Of a DNA stretch of 64,000 nucleotides, positions 1-12,774 are shown piece by piece. Under the pieces are notes generated by a model, which worked only from the letters and a program-made list of their open reading frames with translations, had not been told where the DNA came from and did no database searches. Origin of the DNA: Lycocorax pyrrhopterus obiensis. Lineage: Eukaryota; Chordata; Aves; Passeriformes; Paradisaeidae. The position numbers were made by a program, and so were the translations under genes. Numbering within the stretch: the stretch's first letter is position 1; the number at the start of each line of letters is the position of its first letter. The stretch covers positions 35,462,268 to 35,526,267 of the forward strand of contig JACSVZ010000009.1 of assembly GCA_014706295.1 (NCBI GenBank), read 5' to 3'.

Positions 1-3000
1 TAATTTCATCCTGGAGCCAGGACTTTTTCGGCACTGCTCCCGTGAAACTTGGACACAAGGATCTGACAATATGTCCAGACCCAAACAGATCAAGCAGCCA
101 CACATGAGTGATTTGGTGGAGCATGCTCAAAGACAAGACTGATGTCTCCGCACAGCAAACAATTCTCTGGGGTAGGGACAGCGCGTTCAAATCCAGTCAC
201 CCCAGAGTAAACACTAAGTTAGACACAGCTTAAATGTGCCTCCAAGCACAGGTTTTCACTGCTGACTCGATGAGAGCCCCGAGCCAGGCTGCAGATCCAG
301 CCTTGTAGATTTATCTCTCTTTCCAGCCTGCTCTCACGCGTCCGAAATTGTTGCAGCATTGTTGGGGTGCATTCAGCTAGGGGAAGGGGAAGAAAAAGAG
401 AAAAAACACTTGTTGGAATAATTTTATCAATATGTTTCATAGGTATTTGCAACTCAGTTTTTTAATTTTCCATGACTGTTTGTGAGAGTGATAGTTTGTT
501 CACAACGGTGTTGGTGGAAGGAGGATTCCTGAAAGACTTCACTGGAAATGAAGTGTTCACTCTCTGCTTGATCACTCTTTGATTTCCCCCTCCCTCCTTC
601 TTCTAAAAGTTTAGTTCATCCAATCAAAAAGCAGAAAGTCTGTGACCTTTCCAATGACTCCCATGCAGTGTATGAAAAACAACTAAAGAATGGATGGCCA
701 GTGAAAATACCTCGGCATTTATCGGCACGAAGTTCAAATAATTGCTATAAAAATGTAAATAAAATATATCTTTCTGGAATGGTTAACAAAGTATTCATTT
801 TTTAAGTAGCTTATTTCAAGCAATAAAATTATTGCTGCATGTTGATTTACTGTTAATTGAACTAGGGAAGAAAATGATATTTTAATTTTAAATTGCTGCT
901 TTGTCCTAGTATAGCTGCAATAAGGTTGATTTTTGGACTTGGAAAAAAAAATAAATAGAGAAACTTGTCTTATCTGCTAAATTATCTGAAACAATCTCTT
1001 GTTACCAAGTCGAGTTTTCTCAGTTATTTTTTCAAAGGGCAATGACACAAGTTAAAATGGACCTTTGTTAAAATGACTTGTTTACTATCTACCTTGACTG
1101 GTGCCATGGCTTACCACGGAATACTTTGTGCTGCATGGTGTACATGGAATGTGCATTGAAGTTTGGACAGGTCTGAGTTCAGTTCACACTGGTTTTGGTA
1201 CGATTTGGTTTTGATTTTTGTACACTTTGGCCACTGAGCGATGTGCATTGCCCAAGGTAGTTTTAAGGGAAGTTGGGTATCAGAAGAGGGAATCAGGATA
1301 AACCAGGCAGTACTCTGGCCAACATGGCCATGGCTCTGCTGCTCTGATGCTTAAGCCACTTTTTTTCCAGTTAACCTGGGTGTTCCTCCACTTCCACGGG
1401 CAATAGAGAGCGTATCCTTACACAGGAATCCTTGCAAATTTTTTTGTATCATTCCATTTTGTATTTTCCCCCCGAGTACCTTCCCCCCCTTCCTTTCCAT
1501 TCCTGGCACATATATGTCCACAGGTGTTATTAAGTGTAGGGTAGCATGTGGTGCCCATGCTTCAGTGCTATTGCAGAGGAAGGACTTCCTACAGGAAAAA
1601 AATGATCACTTTCAGTATTTTGCAGGCTGCCCATCTAAGCCCATCATTGCCTGGCATCTACACACTAAGGGCAAGGATCCAGCGAACTTGTGAGTGGGCA
1701 CCATGCCATCTGAACAGATGGGCATGGAAGTAGGCAGCCAGTAGACCATGTATGTGCATCAACTGTGGGTGTTGAGGGCAAGATTCCCAGTGGAGAATGT
1801 CCAAACAGCTGTCTGGCCTGAGCCAACATGCCTACGACCAAGCAAAAGTGCCATCCCTAAATCCTGCTGAGTTGGATTAACCTTCAAAAATAAAAATTGC
1901 TTCTGCAGTAGCATAAGGTGAGTTTTTGGCTTGTTTAAATCCGAAAGAAGGAATTAGGTAGGCAGGATAAAGCGATGTGCTAATGTGGGGTCCACTAGAG
2001 AGGATTGAGTATTTGTCTAGGAATATTAATATTATTTTCTACAAGGGTATTTATATGGCAAACAGCAACGGATGACTTGCAGGAGTGTGACATCAATGTT
2101 AATTACGCTTTTCTGTAAGACAGTCCTTTCAGGAGAGAGCTTTTGAGAGCATTTTGATTGCAGTGTGTGTGCTGGATGTGATTTTGTAAAGGCAATTCTT
2201 GTAGATGTTTTTGCACATTTACTTAGTAAGTTTTAATGATATTTTTTGCTTTCCCCTTACCCTGAGACTACAGTTCTGGGGTGCAATTTCAGGTCAGAGC
2301 TGCTGACACAGTCTGCAGTCACAGCTGAGTTCGCACATTTATCGTCTTTATTTTTCTAAGATCCAAAGGGGACATGAAAAGATAATCTATCATTACTCTC
2401 TGTCTGTATTAACTTTGTTTTTTACCTTTTTTAGACATAGCATCAAAGAGCAGTGTGGCAGACATAGATGTCAGAGGCAAAGAACAGTGAAGCACTGATA
2501 GTTATTACATTTTTATTCCTGCTGCTTTTACTCCATATTTCCTCTACCATTGCTGCACTACTCATCTGTAATTTAACCAAATCACCTGCAATACTTTACA
2601 TAAATATATTCAAATATCACAGTGAAGCAAAATTAATGACTGCATGATGAATAGAAAGATCAGAATAGGAAACTTATCAATATATTATATTTCATGATAT
2701 ACCTTTTTATGTATGGCTGGATGAATGTTGTCACAGTGTGCATTGCTGCATTTTGTTGCATATAACAGGCTGGAACAGAAAAGGCAAATAGAAATATAGC
2801 AAAAGTCCCACTTCTAATGTTCTTTCCTGGAATCGATGAGGACTGTATTTAATGCAATTAAAGCATATTGAAGCTTAGGGACCGGGTTCCAGTTTGATTT
2901 CCAGTTGGAAATTCTGCGGATTAGAGGCAGCACAGCTGTTGGTTCCTTTGTGACAGTCGGATCCCCAGGTACACGAATGTGAGTGACCCACAGTCAAATT

Positions 3001-4500
3001 TAGAGCAGCCCTAGGATTTCTTGAACACATATGGGTGGTAAGAACCTTTTGTAGCTGTCTCTTCTTCTACATAGGCTTTTGGCACTTCTCCTACTCCTGA
3101 AAATGCTGCAAATGAAGCCAACTACATCAGCTGGGACTCCCTCAAAGCAAGGATCAATTGGACAAATTTCAAAGGCCATTTGAGTGACTAGAGAGGAACA
3201 AAAGGGCTCCCACTCTAGGGAAAAATCTGCTCCTGGGAAACAGCAAGCCATTAATGGAGAAAAGTACCGGTGAAGGCTAATTCTTGGACTTGAAATATTA
3301 GCCCAAACTGGATACCCCAAATTTAGAACACCGCTCCAACAATTTGGGGAAAGAAGGTGACGTAGTTTCAAACAGGCTCTGCTTTGTAATCAAACTCATG
3401 ATTAATGATTCTCTGATCACAGAGAAGGAGCTCATCTTAACACTGGGCTGAAATTTAAACTAGGATCTGAGTAATTATTTTGCTCTTCTTTCATGAATGA
3501 AGATAAATGGAGATACTCCCCCAGCAGAGGCACCGCAGTGCTTGTCTACAGCAAGTCCTGAAGCCAGGGAGCAGCACGCCCACGTGGTTATATTGCCTTG
3601 ATAAAAAATACCCACCTTCACAGGCTCAGATACAAAGGAGGACCCTCGCACTGTGGGAAAGGTCTATAGGATTCTGATTTATAAGGGAGCAAGAGGTCAA
3701 GGGAAGCAAAACCATTATCATTATTTTCAGAGGCTCTGGAGATGTGAGCTGAGTGTAGAGGGCAGTGTGCTCAAAGGGAGGCACGCAGGGCGAAGGCAAC
3801 ACAATCCTGCTTGCTGCTTTTTCTCTTCCCCCCACCGATTTCAGGCTGCAGATTCTGCTGAGAGTATGTCATATGTAACATAGGCCTGTGAGGACTGTGA
3901 AGTGGTTTTCTTATTAAATGATGCATGGAGAGATTATCTGGTCTGTAGCCAGTGCACAAAAGCTCCATCCATGCAAGTTCCTATTCCTGAGCAAAGCGTT
4001 CGGTCACCTGCGTGGTAATGAGTTTTCAGGAGCCTGGGGACGGAGGGTGAGGAGCAAATATGGGCTAGTGGGGGCAGGACTGAAACTGTACTTTATGCCT
4101 CTCTCTTCTGCGAGTCTTAGAAAGAAGACAGAGAGATCTAATACCACATTATACTGCCTTTAGTCTCATTACCTTTTTTTCTGAAGAAATCTCTTTGAGA
4201 CAAGGAAGGGGGAAAAAGAAAATATAAATCATGTGGTTCTGATGTAACCCTCAGGAGAATGGAGTTAGGAGGGCTCCGGAGCAAGTCAGGAGTGCCAGTG
4301 GCTGTGGGCAGGTAGCCCACTGGGACATGGAGCTTTCCCCAGGGCTGAAAGGGGTCTTCTGCTGAGTGATGGCACAGCTCAAATGCACTGGGAGCATCCG
4401 CAGCAGTGTTGGGGAGAAATGGGACAGTTCCTGCTGTTTCTTGATGTCCTCCATGTCTTGAGAATGGACAAAAGTGCCTTATCTGCTGAAATCAAATGAA
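1..4500 (+). other. 3' part of an upstream ARHGAP15 intron
   Basis: The first exon seen in the window starts in phase 0 behind a 3' splice site, so an upstream exon must exist. I found none between 1 and 9467, so this stretch is read as intron. It is AT-rich single-copy-looking DNA with no clear transposon and no open frame that looks like a real protein. Slightly GC-richer patches occur at 210-380 and 3000-3380 but carry no recognisable family signature. Confidence 0.6.
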
Positions 4501-4802
4501 TAGAATTTAATAGAATCATAGAATAGTGGGTGGCTTGGACAGTACCTTATTTGTCATCCAGTGCCACCTCCAGCCATGGGCAGGGAACCTTCCACTATCC
4601 CAGGTTGCTCCAAGCCTCGTCCAACCTGGCCTTGGACACTTCCAGGGATGGGGCAGCCACAGCTTCTCTGGGAATCTGTGCTAGGGCCTCACCACCCTCG
4701 GGTGAGCAAAGGATTTCTTCCTGATCTCTAATCTAACCCTGCCCTCTGTCACTTTGAAGGCTCTCCCAATTTTCATGTCATGAAATGCCCTTGTAAATGA
4801 CA
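4501..4802 (-). mobile_element. CR1 LINE 3' fragment
   Basis: On the minus strand this reads as the classical avian CR1 3' end. On the + strand it opens with TAGAATCATAGAAT octamers, followed by the reverse complements of the CR1 phrases for the lead-in to the tail, the middle block (GGGGCAGCCACAGCTTCTCT) and the upstream block (CTAATCTAACCCTGCCCTCT). About 300 bp are kept. It is 5'-truncated, as is usual for CR1, and has no coding capacity. Confidence 0.93.
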
Positions 4803-5280
4803 AAGGGGTATTTCTGAGTGGGGAGGCCTCTGGGATTTTCTCAGTGCCTTTCACAGCTGACATGAAATCATATTATAGCTCAGCTGTTTCCAAATAATTT
4901 CTGTAGATAACGATGGACTTGCCATACTGCCCAAGACTGGATCTTTAAAACAAGTCACTTTGAGCATGGCAGTGAGTGAAACGTTACAGGATTCTCCTTG
5001 CCGTTGCCATTGCATAGGTGCCTGTCAAGGGACGTGGCCATTAAGAAATGCTACAATACATTTTTGTTAAGTTTCTTTATCTAAGCAATTATGAGCTGTC
5101 ACTGCAGTATGGGAGCGACTGGGAACGAAATGACCACAGACATCATTAAATCAGTTGTCACCCCTCCTTCTCTGTTGAGGGAAGGGTTTCCACAAAAGTT
5201 TATGTGACTAGTTTGTACTTTTATTGCAAACTTTCAAGCTGCCACCAGTAAGTTCGATCCTGTAAAGAATGGAGTGTTCT

Positions 5281-5338
5281 GGCCCTGATCCAGAAAAACA
5301 CTCAAGCCCATTGCAGAGTGCTTTGCTGGATTGGGTCC
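5281..5338. repeat. Palindromic remnant of an ancient interspersed repeat
   Basis: Two 22-base arms, 5281-5302 and 5317-5338, are inverted copies matching at 17 of 22 positions, with a 14-base centre. The arm phrases GGCCCTGATCCAG and CTTTGCTGGATTGGG are ones I associate with an old, degraded palindromic repeat found across birds, turtles and crocodilians. The family assignment is from memory and uncertain; the inverted symmetry itself is visible in the sequence. Confidence 0.55.
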
Positions 5339-8300
5339 AGAACAGAGCATCAGGCAGTCGTAGGGGCTCAACAGTAGGGGATTTCTCTTTTTTTAGTTAT
5401 TTATAAAGGAATCTCCACATACATGATTGCAGTGTCGGCCGGATGAAAAGAACAACACTCAGAGCCCTAAAAAGGTCAAACCATGAGCAGCATGAAAGGT
5501 TTTTGGTAGAAATCTATCAAACCCTCCATGAGAACCTTCTCCTTGGCAGAGCAATACTGTGAATGATGGAGAAAACAGCAGGTAGATGCCAGTTTAGGGT
5601 TTCCCATCCAAAGCAGAGCTCTGTTGGACCAGGTGTTGCTTGTTTGAGAAAACCATGGCTTTCTCAGGCTACTTGTAGGTGGTGTTTGTGGATAAATAAT
5701 CTGTGGTGAATAACTTATTTGACAATCTTGAAAGCCACCTAGAAAGGTCATACAATTATCTTAATTACTTAGGGATACAAGTGAATTCAGAATGGCATTT
5801 CAGGAAATAATTAGTTGTCTGTACTTTGCACTGGAGCAGCATTTTGAGTAATGCTGGTTGGTTTTGTTAGGTTTGGTTGAAATCAGAAAGAAGTCTGCTG
5901 CTTCTCGTTGACGAGATGAATTAGGTTAGAAATATTCCTGTAATAGGAAATAAAAAGCAAATGGATACTCCAAGTTTTTTTTAAATCAATGCCACACTGT
6001 GTGCAGAGAGTAGTGCTGACTTAGCCATGATGAATCCCCAGAAAAAGAGGGAGAATTTAAAGAACAAATGGGAACACAGAGAGAAATTAAATGAAAGATC
6101 AGGTTCCTGTGTTTTACCTCCCTGCTCAAACAGCAGCTGTCAGATGGTTGTCCCTTCACGCCGGGGTACCAGGCACACGGCATGGAGGCTTTGCCTTTGT
6201 GGGAAGGATGATGACGGAGTAGTGCTTAGATGCTGAAATAACTCTGGTAGGAGATGGATCCCCTTTAGCTAAGGGAAAGGGGGGGGCTGTTCAGGCTGAA
6301 TTTAACAAAACCAGACTTGCCCACAGACTTGCAAGCGCTCGCAGAGTGGATTTTTAGTGCTGCAGGTGACATTGTTGCTGACTGAAGAATGTTCATCAAA
6401 TCAGAAAACTGCTGATAAGCTGCCTTTCCCAAAAAGGGATCTCACGAACTTCTCCTGTAAATCTCTGCCTCCATCATACCCTGGGAGGTGAGGTAGAGGA
6501 CTTGTGACAGATATTATTTAGGTTTTTCTGGAGTTCATTGGGGTAATCAAATGGAGCTGTGGAGGAAAAAAATCTCAACCCCTCTCCTTTAAGGTCTATC
6601 TATTAAAAGCTGAATGAAAGAACGAAAATAACAGAGCCTACATCTCCCTTTGAATATTTTGGTACTCCACTGAGAATTATGAGTATATTGAAACATGGCC
6701 ATCTTGACTGATGTCACCCAGGTTCTGCCGAGAACATTTTAACTTCGAACTGGATTTATCTTAAGGGAAGTCATGTAACTAACTCATTCAATGGTATTTT
6801 CAAAATATATTTAAGACCAAATTTCTATCAGGCCTGCTGGAATTTTATCAAATCAGTCTAAAAGAATATATTTCCTCTGCTGCTACTGGTTTTGGGGTTT
6901 TTTTAAGTTGTTTTGATTAATTTTCTCTAAAGTTCTATTTCTAAACCAAAAGGCTGGTAGAAATCAGAAAGAAATTTATTGAAGTTTCCATCAATTCCGT
7001 TTGTGACCCAAATATTTGGGGAGTTTCTCCAGAAGAGCTGGATCTTGTCTTACATAATTGTGGATTTTGGTTGTATTTCTGTAACTAGGTTCAGGACTTT
7101 TTTTGTGTGAGATTGCACATTGGTGGGCTACAAAAAACAAACACCTTTTAAGCAAATGTATCAATTAAATAATTGTGTAAGAGGTCTATTCTTTCCCTTG
7201 TCTTCATGAAGATTTCCTCAGCATTTCTGCTTTGCATACACAAATGAGTTTCTTAAAGGACATAATATCATCCACACCTGGAATTTAGTTTTCCTTAATC
7301 CTTTCATATATCCTGGAATTCTTACTGTTGTCTTTTAATTACACTACCCCAATAATTTGCTAGGCCTACAAAAATAGGACTTTTTAGTCATTTCTTCATT
7401 GGGTTGTGGATGGATTTAGGGCTCCGGATAAATTCTTTTCAGCAAGTATCAAACTGAGCATTTCTTTTGCTGATGCTCTGATCGCTGAACCAAAGAGCAG
7501 CCGAGAGCTCTGCTCGGTGCTCCACACTTCACAAAGTTGCACACAGGGCCCCCAACAGGCACATGGGGCTCCTGGAGAGAGCAGCAGAATGTTAAAGCAG
7601 GCACTGTGGAGTGGTGGTGTGTCTTGTTATTTAATTTGGATGAGTGGAGAATATATTTGAGAAAGCATCGCCGGGCAATGTGCTCTGTTGCATGTTAAGG
7701 AATAATTAGAATGTGGAGGATCTGGGTAAGAAAGAGTTTCTGTGATCTAGACCTGAATAGTTTAGCTATATGTCTTGGGCACTATAGAACCTTCAGAGTT
7801 GTCTAACAGTAAAGATAAAGAAAGAGATAAATTGAATTAATTTATTTTGAATTTATATACATGCCTCTGCCTCTATTAATATTAAGCGCCATCCAAAATC
7901 TAAATAGAAAGACTGTAATCTTAGAAGTTCTCTCAATAGCATCAGCAAATCATTCTTGTTTACCCTACATGCTAATAAAACAGGAACATGACACTCCTGA
8001 AAACAAGATTGCAAAATACAGAAAATGTGGTCTGACATTTTTTTTCTCCCCAAAGGAGGGACTGCCACTAACTAAAGTATTTCTTATGAAAGCTCGATTG
8101 CTTAAGATGCAGAATATTAAGAGAGAAAAACACTTTAGGACACAGCCATGTCACCAGCTGTTACTCACCCTTAATGAAATTGTTAAGTGATATTCTTCAT
8201 AAATAGGTCAGAGAAACTTTTGAATTGTGAAGAATGTTTTATCTCTTTCTTTGAAATGTTTGTATTAAATTTAGAACTGGTAATTCATTAAGCTCATTAG

Positions 8301-8698
8301 CTCTGACTAGGAGAGTAGAGCAATATCTAGGATATAGATTTCAAGGCTTAAAAACCTTAGTGCTTACAAATAAACATGAAAGCAATGTGTAGAGAAAAAA
8401 TATGGGATCATAATATGTTTAACTGTTTTTTGAGCGTGGCCCTCTGGATTAATTAAGAACATTTTCTATATTCAGACACTTGAATATAAACAGAATACAT
8501 TATGACTTTTGGTTAAGTCTCTTTTAATAGGGAAAAAGAGAATGCATTATGATGAATACAGTGGAAACTAGTTGAGACTATATTTTGTTGTTTGCTTTGT
8601 GGCTTCAGCTAAAAGAAGAAATAATCACTGAGTTTTACAGGATCCCAACTCGTAATTATATTTTTTTGATTGATATTGAATTTAAACAGTAAAAGTTT

Positions 8699-8737
8699 TA
8701 TATATATATATATATACACACACACACTTGCACACAC
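8699..8737. repeat. Compound (TA)n-(CA)n microsatellite
   Basis: About nine TA units run directly into about five CA units; after a TTG interruption a further run of CACACAC follows. It is purely low-complexity intronic sequence and likely length-polymorphic. Confidence 0.95.
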
Positions 8738-9467
8738 TTTTGAGTGATCTGTTCTTTGTTGTAGATTTTTAAGGAAGCAAAACGCTATTGAGCTCTGCCA
8801 AATGCTTGATTTGTGAAGTAACCTTTATTTAGTTTTAATGGTTTCTGGTATAAAGCAATAATTTTTCAGAATTAAGTTACAGTTGATTACATTGTCTTCC
8901 TCAAAGAAAAAGGAGAATTGGAGGAAATCAAGGACTCAGTATTTGGGAGCAATTGTAGATTCAGAGTCCAGTATCGCTGTAACCTTTCAGTCATGGAGAC
9001 TTTAGAAACAGCCTTTAAAGCAGTTTAAACTTGCTGGATTGTTGTGTGCTTGTGCCCAATTGTTTTCTGGTTTCTTCATTGACTTGCTTTTTGTGGCCTT
9101 GAGGTTATAATCAGCAGCTTTCCTATTTCTCTACAATGGGTTTAAGAGCACCTATCCAGTTAAACCATTTTTGAGATTCCTAATGGGGAAAAAAAACCGT
9201 AATTTAAGTTATTATTATCAGTCAAATAATTTTTAGGTAAATTTGCCAGTGTGACATCACAAAGAGATACATCTATACCAGAGTTTTATACCACAGCATA
9301 TCAGCTGTACATTTCAAATACCCAGGGCTCAGAGAAACACCAGACAGAAACCCCAAACCCCCGCCCAGTGCATGCTGTGTGTGCCCTGGAATTAAATTTG
9401 TTGGTCCATCTTTACCTGCATGTGTTTGATTCCTCTCTGAATGCAAATATTTCTTCTTCTTTTTCAG

Positions 9468-9542
9468 ATAAATCGTCACAGAAGAAATCTCTCCCAACAC
9501 AACCTGACGTTTGCAGACATCATCAGTACCCAGGACCCCACG
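9468..9542 (+). CDS. ARHGAP15: ARHGAP15 internal exon: basic linker before the PH domain
   Basis: A 75-bp exon of exactly 25 codons, phase 0 at both ends. It is preceded by a pyrimidine tract ending in TTTTTCAG and followed by a GTGAGA donor. It reads INRHRRNLSQHN then LTFADIISTQDPT. The basic block RHRRN.SQH matches, as I remember the protein, the segment just before the PH domain of mammalian ARHGAP15, a Rac GTPase-activating protein recruited to membranes through its PH domain. The stretch between this block and VEKEGYL appears about two residues longer than I recall in the human protein. The reading frame continues without a stop into the exon at 12713. Identity is strong because of the three following exons; this exon alone would be only suggestive. 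Confidence 0.85.
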
Positions 9543-12500
9543 GTGAGAAATTGCTCTACAGAACTGATAAATCACTCTGGTTATTTTAAAGGTTTACAAC
9601 ATAAACCTTGCACTAGCTTTACTAAAGAATGAATGCGAGAGGATTTGGATGCCTCAAGATGTTAAGGGATGTGAAGGACTTTGATTAATCAAAAAAAGAA
9701 TAATTTTAGAAAGCACAAAGTCATTCATACAGCTTGACTTTGTTGTTAATTCTGTTGTACTCAACTGAGGTTTCATCAGTATTAATACTCGGTATAAAGG
9801 AATGCGACCAAGTCTTTGTGCTCTCTTTGCCCTTATTAAGGTGTTTTTAATAATAGTATTTATTCGTATAAGAAATATTATCATGAAATTAAAAAAAAAA
9901 TCTTGACATTAAAAGAATCTAGGGGGAATGAGAAACAGATGTTTTTCAGCTCAAATAAAATGAATATGCAAATACCGATTCATTAAAGAAAGTTTGGTAT
10001 CAGCAGTACTGTCACTTACACAAACTTTTCAGGATTAGGTATGTTCAGAAGGTTTGAATTCTACTCAAGAAAATTATAAAACCTGTATGTGACACAGCTA
10101 TAATTATGTTTCCTTATAGTTTCTAACAGTATTAGCTCATGAGAATGAGTCTTTTTTTTTTTATTCTTATTTAGAAACTCAAATATTTACACTGTGTATT
10201 CTCATCTTTACTATTCTTCTAAAAACAATTTAGAAAACAAATCAACAAAAACTCTACAAAATAGTTTCATTTTCGTATTTCTATGTTAATTCTTCAGGGC
10301 ATTTTGGGTCATTTTCTCAACCTTTCACATGTTGAAAAGGTGCAGGAAGGGCAGCAGCTTAACAACAAATGATGATATTTATTGAGACAGAAACAACTGA
10401 ACGTATCATTAGGATATATTTGGAATTCTTTTCAATCCAACATCATCTGTTTGCAGAAGAATTGTAAGTTGATCCTGAGCTGTCCTAGAAGGGTTTTCTT
10501 TGAAAAAAAGTAGAATAGAAAAGTGGATATTAACAAATATTAAACAAGGGGAATGCAGCACCCCAAACAGAAATCATAAAAACATTGGGGTCATCCTAGA
10601 TATATTTTTATTTGACTTTGTGGTAGTTTTTTCATAATTCCATACATGCCCTTTATATTAATTACAGAGAAAACTGTGCATGTTATCAATTAGGGGAGGC
10701 CATGCTAATTTTAATTAAGGACAGCACCTGTACTAATTCAATTAAAGCAATATATATGAAAGGAGTTTTCTTAGCACTGAGAGGGCTCATATTAACTGCA
10801 GCTCCTGTAGTTTTTTACTGTTCAGTTTTGAGCCATTTAATTTATGGCAAATGGTGGATTTGAGCTATGTAATTTAAGTCAGGATATTTTACACACCCAA
10901 TATTTGTTAGTGGATTTGATATCCTAGCTGAAGACAATTATAAGGAAAATATGACTAAGCAGCAACATTTTCACCTGGAAACACATCCAGTCCTTAACTT
11001 TCCAAAATGAGACAACAAAGGTGGTTCAGATCTGACACTGGAAAATGATATTTTCCTTTAGTTCTGGATTGGTTAAGGTAGCAGTTTGGGAAAGTGGTTG
11101 GTAAACTTTGAAAGCAAGAGATTTAGGGTCTGATTCAGAGAAGCAATCAACAGCTTGAAGGGCTAGCCAATGCTCCTCCCAGTTTCTGTTTCCAGATGGA
11201 GAGAAATATTAAAAAAAATACTTTTCTCATAGGTTCGTTGGCATCTCTGGCCCTGGCCAACCACCAGAAGCTTTATGATACAAAAAATGAAGGATTAGAA
11301 GGGGAAGAAAAATATCAAAAAAAAGTAAAGGAAGGGGGGAAAAGAAAATAAGTGGAGATGGGGATTAAACCTTATTTTAGCTCTGCTAGTTCACCCATCC
11401 ATCACTAGATAAATAGTGACATGACTCTGCACAATAATCCCTGCACACTTTCTCTCCGGGTTTTCTACGGCAATGATATGTATGACAGGAATTTACATGA
11501 GATAAGTGCAAATTACAGACAAAGCACACGCTGATCCTCATATACCCATTTGAGAATGTCACCTAAATCACTGTCCACAGGCCTACAGGCCTTTCCATAG
11601 GTACAAACAGATATGTACACAGTATATATTTCATTACATGTTGTATGTCAACCTCAGACAAAATCTGAGGAAATAGTGAAACGTATTACACTGTTAAAAT
11701 AATGCTATTTGGTACAATCAAAATAACAGACATGTTTGATTTAAAAATCCTTATATTGCCTGTTAAAGCATGTTTTATTGCTATTTAATGGCTTTGCGGA
11801 CAGCAAAATTCTATTGAAATTGTTATGAAATCGCCTTGTGATGCAATTTACTACAAAGGCCATGTGGAGTTTCTAATATCCGAGTTGGGCACTGGCTCAG
11901 TAGTGTTTGAAAGCGAAACCAGACTCACTCTTAATCACAATTTTGTTTCTTTTTCCCATTACTGACACAGTTGAGACCTCCTTAGTTAATGAGACCTGAT
12001 GAGATGGAAGGTTTGGCTGAAAAACAGTCATCTTGCTTTGTTTGGTTTTTAGCTTTTTAATATAAATTTACATAGACAAAAATAACCCCTATCCCAGCTG
12101 TATCCCAGCTGTACAATGGGATATTTCAGCAGATCGGAGAGCCAAGTGTCTGCAAGGGGCTCTGGCTTAAGGAAAGTGTTCAGAGAGGTGTAGGATCACA
12201 AACTGAAATGCAAAAAAATAAAAAACAAGCCTAGGCCTTGCTTCTAATACACCAAAACTCAAGCACAGTGTTGGTACCCTACAATCCAGTGTCACATCCC
12301 CATACAGAGTCCTCAGTGTGGTGTGTCCCTCACAGCTAGCAATGAAACTCAATATAAAAAATGATATTTTAACGTAATTTACCTGCAATGTATTTAAAAT
12401 TCTCATTTGCTTGTAGCTAGAAACTTTGCCCGCATTAAAATAATTTTCTTCTAAATAAGTAGAATAAAATAAAGCAAAATAAAACTTAATTCGGTTTTTA

Positions 12501-12712
12501 TTGTGGTTAATTTTGTATAGTAGTTGACTTTAAATGTTTGCTAATATTTAAAAGAACTGAAAGTATCAGAAAAAATATGTGATTAAGCTGAGAATTAGTG
12601 GTAAAATTCCCCACACTAGACTAGCTGGATGAAGACTCCTATGCATGTATTAAGTGGTTTTATTCATCTGAATATATAATATGATTATGACCTTAATTTT
12701 TCTTTCTTGCAG
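9543..12712 (+). other. ARHGAP15 intron, 3170 bp
   Basis: Bounded by GTGAGA at the 5' end and CTTTCTTGCAG at the 3' end, in phase 0. It is AT-rich. The segment 11570-11900 keeps a mixed composition without recognisable repeats and could be a conserved non-coding element. A tandem 11-mer (ATCCCAGCTGT twice) lies near 12092-12113. No transposon was recognised. Confidence 0.85.
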
Positions 12713-12774
12713 GTAGTGGAGAAAGAAGGTTATCTTCTAAAAGCAAAAATAGCAGATGGTGGCAAGAAATTAAG
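12713..12774 (+). CDS. ARHGAP15: ARHGAP15 internal exon: start of PH domain
   Basis: A 62-bp exon with acceptor TTTCTTGCAG and donor GTATAA. It begins in phase 0 and ends after two bases of a codon (AG), which the next exon completes as AGG (Arg). It encodes VVEKEGYLLKAKIADGGKKL, which is the first strand of a PH domain and the lysine-rich loop that in this fold contacts phosphoinositide headgroups. The EKEGYL and AKIADGGKKL blocks are characteristic of ARHGAP15. The donor has A at +3 and T at +4 but lacks the consensus G at +5, so it is on the weak side. A CR1 fragment begins only about 20 bp downstream. Confidence 0.95.

Larger units (their letters stand above)
4803..9467 (+). other. Intron DNA up to the first exon
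   Basis: AT-rich intronic sequence. It contains the palindromic remnant at 5281-5338 and the TA/CA microsatellite at 8699-8737, and ends in the T-rich acceptor tract of the exon at 9468. The 109-codon frame at 7861-8190 has no family resemblance I recognise and is treated as chance. Confidence 0.6.

Noticed and set aside
4530..4863. Small open frames on both strands at 4530-4724 and 4681-4863.
   Set aside because: They lie within or run out of the CR1 fragment at 4501-4802. Similar frames at 24997-25261 and 49374-49571 are likewise CR1-derived.
6695..6721. ATGGCCATCTTGACTGATGT followed by CACCCAG-GT looked like a possible upstream ARHGAP15 exon (an Ile-Leu-Thr-Asp-Val match).
   Set aside because: There is an in-frame stop just upstream with no acceptor between, the donor GTTCTG is poor, and the similarity is only a few residues.
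9251..9589. A 112-codon frame overlapping the first exon.
   Set aside because: It runs in another frame than the exon and crosses both splice sites; it is a shadow.
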